A model generated the notes under the pieces. That model was not told the origin of the DNA. It saw only the letters and a program-made list of their open reading frames with translations, and did no database searches. A DNA stretch of 41,386 nt from Pseudonocardia sp. (GTDB taxonomy: Bacteria > Actinomycetota > Actinomycetes > Mycobacteriales > Pseudonocardiaceae): the NCBI RefSeq assembly GCF_025965585.1, contig NZ_JAOPWR010000166.1:1-41386 (forward strand), given 5' to 3'. A program made the translations under genes and the position numbers. This document shows positions 18,382 to 26,164 of the stretch, in pieces. Position 1 is the stretch's first letter. Each line of letters begins with the position of its first letter.

Positions 18382-19530
18382 GTGGGGAGTCGAGTGAGGC
18401 GCGGCCTGGCCGTCGGGTTGCTCGGATTCCTCCTGGCCGGGTGCGCCACCTTCCCCGACGACGGCCCGCGCGACTGGCAGCCGAAGATCGAGGGCGCGGG
18501 CGAGCTCGGCGGGCCGCCCAGCGTCCAGGAACCCAGCACCCCGAACACGCCTCCGTCCGGCGGAGCGGCCTCGAGCGGGGCGCCGGGGGCGCCGTCGCCG
18601 TGCGCCGACCCCGACCCGCAGGTCATCGCCACGTGCCTCAACCCGGTGGGTGCCATCGCCGTGCTGCCCGACGCCCGGACCGCGCTCGTGGGCGAGCGCA
18701 CGACCGGCCGCATCCTGCGCGTCACCAAGGGCCGCGACCCGGTGCTCGTCACGACCGTGCCCGTGGACGCGACGGGCGATGGCGGGCTCACCGGCCTCGC
18801 CCTCTCCCCCGGGTACGCGGAGGACCAGCTCCTCTACGCCTACATCACCACCCCCACCGACAACCGCGTCGTCCGCCTCGCCCCGGGCGAGCCCGTCAAG
18901 CCCGTGCTGGCCGGCATCCCGCGCGGTGCGAGGAACAACGGCGGGGCGCTCGGCGTCGACGTCGACGGATCGCTGCTCGTGGCCACCGGCGACGCTGGCG
19001 GCGACCCGAACGCGCCCGGGTCCCTGGCCGGCAAGGTGCTGCGCATCGACACCCTGGGCCGTCCCGGCACCGGCAACCCCACGGCGGGCTCGCCCGTCCT
19101 GAGCACCGGGCTGCACGCGCCCGGCGGCATCTGCATCGACCCGCAGTCGACGATCACCTGGATCACCGACCGCACCCCCACCGAGGACGTGCTGCACGAG
19201 CTCGTGCCCGGCCCGCTGCCCGCGCCGGCCTGGACCTGGCCCACCCGTCCCGGCGTCGCCGGGTGCATGGCGCAGCCCGGCGTCGTCACGATCGCGGAGG
19301 CGGGCGGGGCCGCGCTGTACGTCCTGCACCCCGGCCAGCACGGCGGGTTCACCGGCGCCCCGGAGACGATCCTGGTCAACACCTACGGCCGGCTGTCGGC
19401 CGCCGCCCCCGCCCCCGACGGCCTGCTGTGGCTCGGCACCGTGAACAAGGCGGGCGGGAAGCCGGTGGCCAGCGACGACCGGGTGATCCGGATCCAGCCG
19501 CCCGCGGGGGGCGGGGCCAGCGCCGCCTAG
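18382..19530 (+). CDS. lppZ: LppZ-like lipoprotein, PQQ-dependent sugar dehydrogenase fold
   Basis: A 382-residue lipoprotein. The signal peptide ends in a lipobox, LLAGC with Cys21, followed by a Pro/Ser-rich linker (about 30-72) and a six-bladed beta-propeller of the soluble glucose/sorbosone dehydrogenase family (about 75-375). GDGGLTGLALSP corresponds to the family GExGLLG motif, and NNGGALGVDVDGSLLVATGD to the blade that carries catalytic residues. Several catalytic positions are altered (for example Asp for Glu), so enzymatic activity is uncertain. Mycobacterial LppZ (Rv3006) is at the same place beside DoxX (from memory). The start is GTG 18382, apparently leaderless. The protein would face the outside of the membrane. 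Confidence 0.87.
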   Translation: MGSRVRRGLAVGLLGFLLAGCATFPDDGPRDWQPKIEGAGELGGPPSVQEPSTPNTPPSGGAASSGAPGAPSPCADPDPQVIATCLNPVGAIAVLPDARTALVGERTTGRILRVTKGRDPVLVTTVPVDATGDGGLTGLALSPGYAEDQLLYAYITTPTDNRVVRLAPGEPVKPVLAGIPRGARNNGGALGVDVDGSLLVATGDAGGDPNAPGSLAGKVLRIDTLGRPGTGNPTAGSPVLSTGLHAPGGICIDPQSTITWITDRTPTEDVLHELVPGPLPAPAWTWPTRPGVAGCMAQPGVVTIAEAGGAALYVLHPGQHGGFTGAPETILVNTYGRLSAAAPAPDGLLWLGTVNKAGGKPVASDDRVIRIQPPAGGGASAA

Positions 19531-19541
19531 AATTGCCTCCC

Positions 19542-19715
19542 GTGAAGGACCGCGCCCAGCTCGCCACCCCCCTGCGGCTCGCCGCCGTCCTCCTGTTCGT
19601 CGGGACGTCGGTGCTGGTGGTGCTGAAACTGTCGACCGCGGCCGTCGTGTGCCTGGTGCTGGGCTTCGTGGCGCTGGGGCTGTCGTGGACCTTCCGCCCG
19701 GCGAAGCGCCGTTGA
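19542..19715 (+). CDS. Small two-helix membrane protein
   Basis: A 57-residue protein starting at GTG 19542. A short charged N-terminus is followed by two hydrophobic segments (about 12-28, LRLAAVLLFVGTSVLVVL; about 32-50, AAVVCLVLGFVALGL), and it ends basic (RPAKRR). I recognise no function. It begins 12 nt after the LppZ-like gene. A good -10 hexamer, TAGAAT (19528-19533), overlaps that gene's stop and lies 8 nt before the GTG, so it may have its own leaderless transcript. Confidence 0.68.
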   Translation: MKDRAQLATPLRLAAVLLFVGTSVLVVLKLSTAAVVCLVLGFVALGLSWTFRPAKRR

Positions 19716-19785
19716 CGGTGGGCCGAGCCAGAGTCCGGACCGCGGACCGCGTTTGGCCGGCTGCTTTGCTGTCAACTCCCGGGGC

Positions 19786-20226
19786 ATGGCTGACACCAGG
19801 AACGGACCCGAGCTGCACCCCGTCACCGAGGAGCTGGCGAACGGCAGGAACTTCGCCACCATCACCACCGTGTTCCCCAGCGGACGCCTGCAGGCCCACA
19901 TGATCTGGGTGGGCGTGCGCGACGGTCAGGTGGTGCTCAACACCGAGGTGCACCGGGCCAAGTACCGCAACGTGCAGAAGGACCCGCGCATCACGGTGCT
20001 GATCCGCGACGAGGACAACCCCTACCGGTACGCGGAGGTCCGAGGCGAGGTGGACCGCACCACCACCGGGCCGGAGGCTCGCGAGCACATCAACGAGCTC
20101 TCCCGCAAGTACACCGGTGAGGACTACCCGGATGAGAACATCAAGTCCGAGCGCGTGATCATCTGGGTCACGCCGCACCGCCAGACCATCGTCGACCAGA
20201 AGAAGAACGTGGGCACGGAGGACTGA
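19786..20226 (+). CDS. PPOX-class F420-dependent oxidoreductase
   Basis: A 146-residue split-barrel protein of the pyridoxamine-phosphate-oxidase-like superfamily, in the actinobacterial F420/PPOX group. Family features seen are FATITTVFPSGRLQAHMIWVG at the start of the barrel, KYRNVQKDPRITVLIRD, and a PYRYAEVRGEV strand. Such proteins bind F420 or flavin and reduce unknown small molecules. ATG 19786 is preferred over an in-frame codon at 19753 because MADTRN... matches the family length. GGGG just upstream is a weak ribosome binding site. It converges with gatB. Confidence 0.85.
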   Translation: MADTRNGPELHPVTEELANGRNFATITTVFPSGRLQAHMIWVGVRDGQVVLNTEVHRAKYRNVQKDPRITVLIRDEDNPYRYAEVRGEVDRTTTGPEAREHINELSRKYTGEDYPDENIKSERVIIWVTPHRQTIVDQKKNVGTED

Positions 20227-20234
20227 GAGCCGAG

Positions 20235-20294
20235 CTCAGCCGCAGCGCTCTCAGCCGCAGCGCTCTCAGCCGCAGCGCTCTCAGCCGCAGCGTT
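20235..20294. repeat. Four tandem 15-nt units that copy the gatB stop codon
   Basis: Units at 20235, 20250, 20265 and 20280 read (plus strand) CTCAGCCGCAGCGCT, the last differing at one base. On the gatB strand each unit is CGC TGC GGC TGA GAG in the gatB frame, that is Arg-Cys-Gly-stop-Glu. The true C-terminus of gatB (RCG, stop at 20281-20283) has therefore been copied three more times downstream, giving four in-frame stop codons. Confidence 0.9.
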
Positions 20295-21780
20295 CGATGA
20301 TCAGCTCGCGGACGCGCTTGGCGTCGGCCTGCCCCTTCGTCGCCTTCATCACCGCGCCCACGATCGCGCCGGCGGCCTGGACCTTGCCGCCCCTGATCTT
20401 CTCCACCACGTCGGGCTGGGCGGCGAGGGCCTCGTCGACCGCGGCGACGAGGGCGCCGTCGTCGGAGACGACCTCGAGGCCGCGCTTCTCGACCACCTCG
20501 TCGGGCGTGCCCTCGCCGTCGAGGACGCCGTCGACGACCTGGCGGGCGAGCTTGTTGTTCAGCTCTCCCGACGCGACGAGCTCGATGACGCGGGCGACGG
20601 CCTCCGGGGTGATCGGCAGCGCGTCGAGGGCGACCCCGCGGGTGTTGGCCTGCTGCGCCAGGTACGCGACCCACCAGGACCGGGCGTCGCCTGCGGGCGC
20701 GCCGGCGGCGACGGTGGCCTCGATGAGGTCGAGCGCGCCGGCGTTGACCAGGTCACGCAGCTCCTCGTCCGACAGCGACCACTCCGCCTGCAGCCGCGCG
20801 CGGCGGGCCCAGGGCAGCTCCGGCAGCGTGCCGCGCAGCTCCTCGACCCACTCGGCGGGCGGCGCGATCGGGACGAGGTCGGGCTCCGGGAAGTACCGGT
20901 AGTCCTCCGAGGTCTCCTTGATCCGCCCGGACCGGGTACTGGCCGTGTCCTCCTGGAAGTGCCGTGTCTCCTGGACGACCTTCCCGCCCGCGTCGAGGAT
21001 GCCCGCGTGCCGCGACATCTCGTAGCGGACGGCGCGCTCCACCGAGCGCAGCGAGTTGACGTTCTTGGTCTCGCTGCGCGTGCCGAGGATCCCGGAGCCG
21101 CGCGGCGAGAGCGACAGGTTGACGTCGCAGCGCATCGAGCCCTGGTCCATCCGGACGTCGGAGACGCCGAGGGACTTGATCAGGTCGCGCAGCGCCGTGA
21201 CGTACGCGCGCGCCACCTCCGGCGCCCGCTCGCGGGTGCCCGGGATCATCTTCGTGACGATCTCGATCAGCGGGACGCCGGCACGGTTGTAGTCGAGCAG
21301 CGAGTACTCGGCGCCGTGGATACGGCCGGTGGCCCCGCCGACGTGCAGCGACTTGCCGGTGTCCTCCTCCATGTGCGCGCGCTCGATCTCCACCCGGAAG
21401 ACCGTCCCGTCGTCGAGGGTGACGTCGAGGTACCCGTTTACGGCGATCGGCTCGTCGTACTGGGACGTCTGGAAGTTCTTCGGCATGTCCGGGTAGAAGT
21501 AGTTCTTCCGCGCGAACCGGCCCCACGGGGCGATGTCGCAGTTCAGGGCCAGCCCGATGCGGATCGCCGACTCCACCGCGGTGCGGTTCACCACCGGCAG
21601 CGCGCCCGGCATGCCCAGGCAGGTCGGGCAGACCTGGGTGTTGGGCTCCGCGCCGAACTCGGTGGGGCAGCCGCAGAACATCTTGGTGTTGGTGTTGAGC
21701 TCGACGTGCACCTCGAGCCCGAGCATCGGGTCGTAGCGCTCGACGACGTCGTCGAAGCCGACCAGCGTGGGAGCAGTCAT
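20281..21780 (-). CDS. gatB: Asp/Glu-tRNA amidotransferase subunit B
   Basis: GatB is the tRNA-binding and kinase/transamidase subunit of GatCAB, which converts mischarged Glu-tRNA(Gln) and Asp-tRNA(Asn) to the amides. The 499-residue protein has the GatB/Aspartokinase-like N-terminal domain ([18 protein letters not shown], then CPTCLGMPG), the cradle with the [16 protein letters not shown] signature, and the YqeY-like tail (about 350-499). The four zinc-site Cys include Cys of FCGC and CPTC. The frame is open far upstream, but ATG 21780 matches the family and overlaps the gatA stop (ATGA). The C-terminus ends in the repeated 15-nt unit described separately. Confidence 0.97.
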   Translation of the reverse strand: MTAPTLVGFDDVVERYDPMLGLEVHVELNTNTKMFCGCPTEFGAEPNTQVCPTCLGMPGALPVVNRTAVESAIRIGLALNCDIAPWGRFARKNYFYPDMPKNFQTSQYDEPIAVNGYLDVTLDDGTVFRVEIERAHMEEDTGKSLHVGGATGRIHGAEYSLLDYNRAGVPLIEIVTKMIPGTRERAPEVARAYVTALRDLIKSLGVSDVRMDQGSMRCDVNLSLSPRGSGILGTRSETKNVNSLRSVERAVRYEMSRHAGILDAGGKVVQETRHFQEDTASTRSGRIKETSEDYRYFPEPDLVPIAPPAEWVEELRGTLPELPWARRARLQAEWSLSDEELRDLVNAGALDLIEATVAAGAPAGDARSWWVAYLAQQANTRGVALDALPITPEAVARVIELVASGELNNKLARQVVDGVLDGEGTPDEVVEKRGLEVVSDDGALVAAVDEALAAQPDVVEKIRGGKVQAAGAIVGAVMKATKGQADAKRVRELIIERCG

Positions 21781-23258
21781 CGGGCAACCTCCGGGGCGAC
21801 GAGGGGTTCGCGCGTGGACTCGTAGGCAGCACCCACCCGGTACATCACGGCCTCGCCGAGCGCAGGCGCCATGATCTGCAGGCCGACGGGGAGCCCGTCG
21901 TCCGACAGCCCGGACGGCACGGACATCGCGGCGGTGCCGGCCAGGTTGGTCGGGATCGTGGCCAGGTCGTTGAGGTACATGGCCAGCGGGTCGTCGACCT
22001 TGTCGCCGATCGGGAACGCCGTGGTGGGCGTGGTCGGCGAGACGAGCACGTCGGCCTGGGTGAACGCCGCGGCGAAGTCGCGCGCGATGAGCGTGCGCAC
22101 CTTCTGCGCCTGCCCGTAGTAGGCGTCGTAGTAGCCCGAGGACAGCGCGTAGGTGCCGAGGATGATGCGGCGCTTGACCTCGGGGCCGAACCCGGCCTCG
22201 CGGGTGGCGGCCATGACCTCCTCCGCCGACGCGCCCTGGTCGACGCGCAGCCCGTAGCGCATGGCGTCGAACCGGGCGAGGTTGGACGAGACCTCGCTCG
22301 GCAGGATCAGGTAGTAGGCCGCGAGCCCGTACTCGAAGTGCGGGGCGCTCACCTCGACGATCTCGGCGCCCAGCTTCTCCAGCTGGCGCAGCGCGGCCTC
22401 GAACGAGGCCCGGACGCCGGGCTGGTAGCCCTCGCCGCCCAGCTCGCGGACGACGCCGACGCGCAGGCCGGACAGGTCGCCGTTCGCGCCCCGCCGCGCC
22501 GCCTCGACGACGGCCGGCACCGGCGCGTCGATGGACGTCGAGTCCAGCGGATCGTGCCCGGCGATGATCTCGTGCAGCAGCGCGGTGTCGAGCACGGTGC
22601 GCGCGCACGGCCCGCCCTGGTCCAGGGACGACGCGCAGGCGATGAGGCCGTAGCGGGAGACGCCACCGTAGGTGGGCTTGACGCCGACCGTGCCGGTGAA
22701 CGCGGCGGGCTGGCGGATCGAGCCACCGGTGTCGGTGCCGATCGACAGCGGCGCCTCGAACGCGGCGAGCGCGGCGGCCGAGCCGCCGCCCGAGCCGCCG
22801 GGGACCCGCTCGAGGTCCCACGGGTTGTGGGTGACGCCGTAGGCCGAGTACTCGGTGGACGAACCCATCGCGAACTCGTCCATGTTCGTCTTGCCGAGGA
22901 TCGTGATGCCCGCGGCACGCAGCCGGGCGGTGAGCGTGGCGTCGTAGGGCGGGCGCCAGCCCTGGAGGATCTTCGAGCCCGCCGTGGTGGGCATGTCGGA
23001 CGTGGTGAACACGTCCTTGAGCGCCAGCGGCACGCCGGCCAGCGGCGATGCGGGCGCCGTGCCCGCCGCGATCGAGGCGTCGACGAGCGACGCGGACTCC
23101 AGCGCTGCCTCGGACGCGACGTGCAGGAACGCGTGCACATCCCCGTCGACGGCGGCGATGCGGTCCAGATGGGCCTGCGCGACCTCGACGGCCGACACCT
23201 CGCGGGAGTGGATCTTCTCGGCCAGGTCGGCCGCGGTGAGGCGGGTGAGATCCGACAT
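21777..23258 (-). CDS. gatA: Asp/Glu-tRNA amidotransferase subunit A
   Basis: GatA is the glutaminase subunit of GatCAB, an amidase-signature enzyme that supplies ammonia to GatB. The 493-residue protein has the full Ser-cisSer-Lys triad: Lys81 (LALKDVF), Ser156 (GGSGGGS) and Ser180 ([12 protein letters not shown]), the last being the nucleophile. ATG 23258 shares one base with the gatC stop (TGATG), and its own stop overlaps gatB (ATGA), so the three subunits are translationally coupled. In M. tuberculosis pfkA lies between gatA and gatB (from memory); it is absent here. Confidence 0.97.
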   Translation of the reverse strand: MSDLTRLTAADLAEKIHSREVSAVEVAQAHLDRIAAVDGDVHAFLHVASEAALESASLVDASIAAGTAPASPLAGVPLALKDVFTTSDMPTTAGSKILQGWRPPYDATLTARLRAAGITILGKTNMDEFAMGSSTEYSAYGVTHNPWDLERVPGGSGGGSAAALAAFEAPLSIGTDTGGSIRQPAAFTGTVGVKPTYGGVSRYGLIACASSLDQGGPCARTVLDTALLHEIIAGHDPLDSTSIDAPVPAVVEAARRGANGDLSGLRVGVVRELGGEGYQPGVRASFEAALRQLEKLGAEIVEVSAPHFEYGLAAYYLILPSEVSSNLARFDAMRYGLRVDQGASAEEVMAATREAGFGPEVKRRIILGTYALSSGYYDAYYGQAQKVRTLIARDFAAAFTQADVLVSPTTPTTAFPIGDKVDDPLAMYLNDLATIPTNLAGTAAMSVPSGLSDDGLPVGLQIMAPALGEAVMYRVGAAYESTREPLVAPEVAR

Positions 23259-23599
23259 CAGGCCTCCTCCCCCAGGATCTGCGGGACGCGGAAGCGGCCC
23301 TCCTCGGAGGCGGGTGCACCCGACAGGGCCTGCTCCTGCGTGAGGCCGGGACGACGGACGTCCGGCCGGAACACGTTCTGCAGCGGCACCGCGTGCGAGG
23401 TGGGCGGGATGTCGTCGGCGGCGACCTCACCGACGCGCGCCACGGCGCCGAGGATCACTTCGAGCTGGCCGGCGAACAGGTCCAGCTCCGCGTCGGTGAC
23501 GGCGAGCCGGGACAGGCGCGCGAGGTGCGCGACCTCGTCACGGCTCAGACCGTGGGTGGGACTCCCGGTGTCGGGCGTCCCCGGTGTGGAACTCAACAC
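23258..23599 (-). CDS. gatC: Asp/Glu-tRNA amidotransferase subunit C
   Basis: GatC is the small stabilising subunit that wraps around GatA and GatB. The 113-residue protein has the family core [22 protein letters not shown] (about 18-39), the helix [18 protein letters not shown] and the C-terminal [11 protein letters not shown]-type ending ([14 protein letters not shown]). The N-terminal 17 residues are Ser/Thr/Pro-rich and not conserved. Start codons GTG (23599) and TTG (23596) are adjacent. GGAGG lies only 2 nt before the GTG but 5 nt before the TTG, so the TTG may be the real start. It is the first gene of gatC-gatA-gatB. Confidence 0.95.
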   Translation of the reverse strand: MLSSTPGTPDTGSPTHGLSRDEVAHLARLSRLAVTDAELDLFAGQLEVILGAVARVGEVAADDIPPTSHAVPLQNVFRPDVRRPGLTQEQALSGAPASEEGRFRVPQILGEEA

Positions 23600-23921
23600 G
23601 TCCTCCAGGGCGGTCTACGAGCTGATCGGCTGCGTCGGCATGAACTCGCTTGGGTGTCGACCCGCGCTCCGCGGGACGACGGACGGGTCCCGGGCGCGGT
23701 CATCGACCGGCATGTCAAGTTTAGGCCGCGCCCACGACCGGGGTCCCACGCGGGCACCGAGCGGCGCACCAGGACCACGGTGCGTGGTGATCGCGTGCCT
23801 CTCGGCTCCCGGCCTGACACAATCCAGCGTCGAGCGCCGCGTCGGCCCGCCCGAGCGGCACCGGCACGCGGTGCTGTCCGCAATGGGTGATGAGGGATCG
23901 GTCGGCGAGAGGGCGTGTGGA
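23600..23921. other. 322-nt intergenic region between gatC and the ACT gene
   Basis: A divergent promoter region without a gene. On the minus strand a perfect TTGACA (23713-23718) is present, but no TAnnnT stands 16-19 nt downstream, so it is only a partial promoter for gatC. One isolated GTGTCGACCCGCG (23654-23666) matches the 22-nt repeat unit found at 1356-1540 and 35361-35445. CACAAT near 23817 could serve as a plus-strand -10. I see nothing else. Confidence 0.5.
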
Positions 23922-24575
23922 GTGTCGTTCCTGATCCGGGTGGTGCTACCGGACAAGCCCGGGAGTCTGGGTGCCGTCGCCACGGCGCTGGGCAACGCGG
24001 GGGCCGACATCCTCGGCGTCACGGTCGTCGAGAGATCACCCGGCCACGCGGTGGACGACCTCGCCGTCGAGCTCCCGCAGGGCAGGCCGCCGGACGTGCT
24101 CATCACGGCGGCCGAGTCGGTGCCCGGCGTCCAGGTCGAGTCGGTGCGCCCGCACTCCGGGCTGCTGGAGACCCACCGGGAGCTGGAGCTGATCGAGGAG
24201 ATCACCGGCGACCCGGGGCACGCCCTCGAGCTGCTCGCCGCGGGCGTCCCGCGGATCTTCCGGGCCGGCTGGGCGCTGGTCGTCGTGCGCGAGGGCGCAC
24301 GGTCCTACCGGCTCGCCGAGAGCCCGGCCGCACCGGACACGATCGCGGGCGACCTGCCGTGGCTGCCGCTGTCGAAGGCGATCGTGGTCGATCCCGAGGT
24401 GAACTGGGTGCCCGAGCCGTGGAGCAGCCTCGACACCGAGCTGGCGGCCGCGCCGTTCGGGGCGGCCGCGCAGGCGCTGGTGGTGGGACGTCCCGGCGGG
24501 CCGGTCTTCCGGCCGTCGGAGCTGGCCCGGCTCGCGCACCTCGCCGGCATCGTCACGACAGTGCTGGCGTCATGA
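23922..24575 (+). CDS. ACT-domain protein (Rv3013-like)
   Basis: A 217-residue protein with an N-terminal ACT domain, SFLIRVVLPDKPGSLGAVA (2-20) and the following GADILGVTVVER, and a second alpha/beta region without catalytic motifs. ACT domains bind amino acids, so a sensor role is plausible but not shown. In M. tuberculosis the gene after gatC (Rv3013) encodes a protein of the same length and start (from memory). I chose GTG 23922, which follows GAGAGGG at 8 nt. ATG 23883 in the same frame would add 13 non-conserved residues. Its stop overlaps the next small ORF as ATGA. Confidence 0.88.
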   Translation: MSFLIRVVLPDKPGSLGAVATALGNAGADILGVTVVERSPGHAVDDLAVELPQGRPPDVLITAAESVPGVQVESVRPHSGLLETHRELELIEEITGDPGHALELLAAGVPRIFRAGWALVVVREGARSYRLAESPAAPDTIAGDLPWLPLSKAIVVDPEVNWVPEPWSSLDTELAAAPFGAAAQALVVGRPGGPVFRPSELARLAHLAGIVTTVLAS

Positions 24576-24649
24576 CCACCTCTCCCCTCGTGCGCGGAAG
24601 GCGTGGCCCAGGCCGCGTCGTCCGCGCGCGGCCCGCGAAGCGGCGGTGA
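24572..24649 (+). CDS. 25-residue Arg-rich bridging ORF
   Basis: A 25-codon ORF that starts at ATG 24572 inside the stop of the ACT gene (ATGA) and ends in a TGA (24647-24649) that overlaps the GTG start of the regulator gene (GTGA at 24646). The peptide is very basic (about ten Arg and one Lys), starting MTTSPLVRGRR and ending RPAKRR, with no hydrophobic segment. The two 4-nt overlaps would pass ribosomes from the ACT gene to the regulator gene. It may be a functional microprotein or only a translational bridge; no family is recognised. Confidence 0.5.
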   Translation: MTTSPLVRGRRGPGRVVRARPAKRR

Positions 24650-25854
24650 CCGGCGGGCTGGACCGGCCGTGGGCGCGGGTCCCGGCGTGGGTCGGCGCCG
24701 CGCTCAAACCCGAGCTCGCGTCGTCCACCGACGAGATCATCGCCGCCGTGCGCGCCGACGTCACCGACTACGCCCGCCCGTTGACCGGGCGGTTCGGCTC
24801 GCGGATCACCGAGGGCGTCTCGGTGGCACTGGGTCAGTTCCTCGACCTGCTCGGGCGCGACGAGCCGCTTGAGGACGTCCGCGTCTACCGCGCGCTCGGT
24901 CAGCTGGAACACCGCGAGGGCCGAACGCTCGCCGCCCTGCAGTCGGCATACCAGGTGGGCAGCCGCACGCTGTGGCGCCGGCTCGGCGAGAGCACGACGG
25001 CCCGTCAGCTGCCGCCCGACGTCATCTTCCGGCTGGCCGAGGCGCTGTTCACCTACATCGAGGAGCTGTCGGCGGCGTCGGTCGCGGGGTGGGCGGCCGA
25101 GGAGTCGAGCCGCGCCGGGTCCCTGCAGACCCGCCGCCACGCGCTGGTCGAGCTGCTCTCCCGTTCCACCCCCGCGACGCCCGCCGAGGTCGAACGGGTG
25201 GCCGCCGCGGCGGGCTGGCGGCCGCCCACCCGGCTGGCCGCGCTCGTCGCCGAGGACGCCGTGGAGGTGGCCGCGCGCCTGCCCGCGGCGATCGGCGCGG
25301 ACCTCGACCCGGTCGGCATCGTCCTCCTCGCGGTGCCCGAGCGGGACGGCTGGCTCGACCAGGTCCGCACCGGGCTGCGCGGGCGACCCGGCGTCCTCGG
25401 GCCGGTGGTCGAGCCGGCCCAGGCCCCGCGGTCGATCGCCCGCGCCCAGGCCGCGTGGCCGCTGCACGTCGGGGGCCTGCTGGGACGGGACTGCGGCGAC
25501 GACCCGCTCGTCCGCGCCGACGAGCACCTGCTGGCCCTGCTGCTCGCCGCCGAGCCCGAGGTGGCCGCCGACCTGTGCGAGCGCGCGCTGCGTCCCCTCG
25601 GCACGCTCCCGGAGGGCGCGGCCGCCCGCGCAGAGGAGACGCTGCGGGCCTGGCTCGACGCGCACGGCGACGTCACCGCCACGGCCGCGACCCTGCACGT
25701 GCACCCACAGACCGTCCGCTACCGCCTCGCCGGGCTGCGCGAGACGTTCGGCTCCGCGCTCGACGACCCCGCTGCTCGGCTCGAGCTGGCCGTCGCGCTG
25801 CGGACGGCCGGCCGTGCGGAACCCGGCCGCGGCACGGCGGACGGGGGCACGTGA
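24646..25854 (+). CDS. PucR-family helix-turn-helix regulator
   Basis: A 402-residue regulator. The N-terminal half (about 1-170) is helical and of the RsbRD-like N-terminal type seen in actinobacterial PucR-like proteins (LAALQSAYQVGSRTLWRRL). A GGDEF-related degenerate domain follows (about 190-310). The C-terminal HTH_30 (about 335-370) reads LRAWLDAHGDVTATAATLHV, then HPQTVRYRLAGLRETFG. No purine-catabolism or other target gene is adjacent, so the regulon is unknown. Its GTG start overlaps the preceding 25-codon ORF. It may control its own operon or the GH16 gene downstream, but nothing proves it. Confidence 0.87.
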   Translation: MTGGLDRPWARVPAWVGAALKPELASSTDEIIAAVRADVTDYARPLTGRFGSRITEGVSVALGQFLDLLGRDEPLEDVRVYRALGQLEHREGRTLAALQSAYQVGSRTLWRRLGESTTARQLPPDVIFRLAEALFTYIEELSAASVAGWAAEESSRAGSLQTRRHALVELLSRSTPATPAEVERVAAAAGWRPPTRLAALVAEDAVEVAARLPAAIGADLDPVGIVLLAVPERDGWLDQVRTGLRGRPGVLGPVVEPAQAPRSIARAQAAWPLHVGGLLGRDCGDDPLVRADEHLLALLLAAEPEVAADLCERALRPLGTLPEGAAARAEETLRAWLDAHGDVTATAATLHVHPQTVRYRLAGLRETFGSALDDPAARLELAVALRTAGRAEPGRGTADGGT

Positions 25855-26164
25855 TCAGCATCGCCGACCGCTCGTCGGCAGTTGCGCACCGCTCGACTGA
25901 AAGTCACATTCATCGCGCAACCTGACCAACCGCCACCCGTTCGTGGAACCGGACAGTCCGGTCACCGCAGATCCGTGACCGATCGCTGCCGCGACGATCA
26001 CGGCTTGGTTACGTTCGGTCCCGCCGGGCGACCTCGACAGTGTCGCCCGGTGCGCCTGGTCGGTTCCGGGATCCTGCCCGCCGACGCTCCCCGCGGGCGC
26101 CCGACGGCACACCGGGCAGGAGTTCGCGGTCACGCGCGGGCCCCGGGTACGAGGACCGCTCCCC
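25855..26164 (+). promoter_or_regulatory. Inverted-repeat-rich 5' region of the GH16 gene
   Basis: This 310-nt gap holds five perfect inverted repeats. They are GTTGCGC/GCGCAAC (25881-25921), possibly the terminator of the pucR-like gene; CCGGAC-A-GTCCGG (25948-25960); CGGTCAC-N9-GTGACCG (25958-25980); CCGGGCGAC-N9-GTCGCCCGG (26024-26050); and TCCTGCCCG-N32-CGGGCAGGA (26072-26121). The last two lie in what would be the mRNA leader and could form an RNA switch or attenuator. The operator-like palindromes lie upstream. GAGGA precedes the ATG at 26165. I see no match to the c-di-AMP (ydaO) class, which often precedes cell-wall hydrolase genes. Confidence 0.5.

Noticed and set aside
21781-23430. 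Long N-terminal extension of the gatB frame
   Set aside because: It is the +1 shadow of gatA; ATG 21780 with the ATGA overlap is the real start.
26060-26080. tRNA T-arm-like sequence GGTTCCGGGATCC
   Set aside because: No acceptor stem, anticodon arm or D arm can be built around it.
25980-26164. ydaO-type c-di-AMP riboswitch before the GH16 gene
   Set aside because: The gene context fits, but I cannot find the conserved 3' GCTAACC...GGTAGGC-like closing segment or the usual paired cores.
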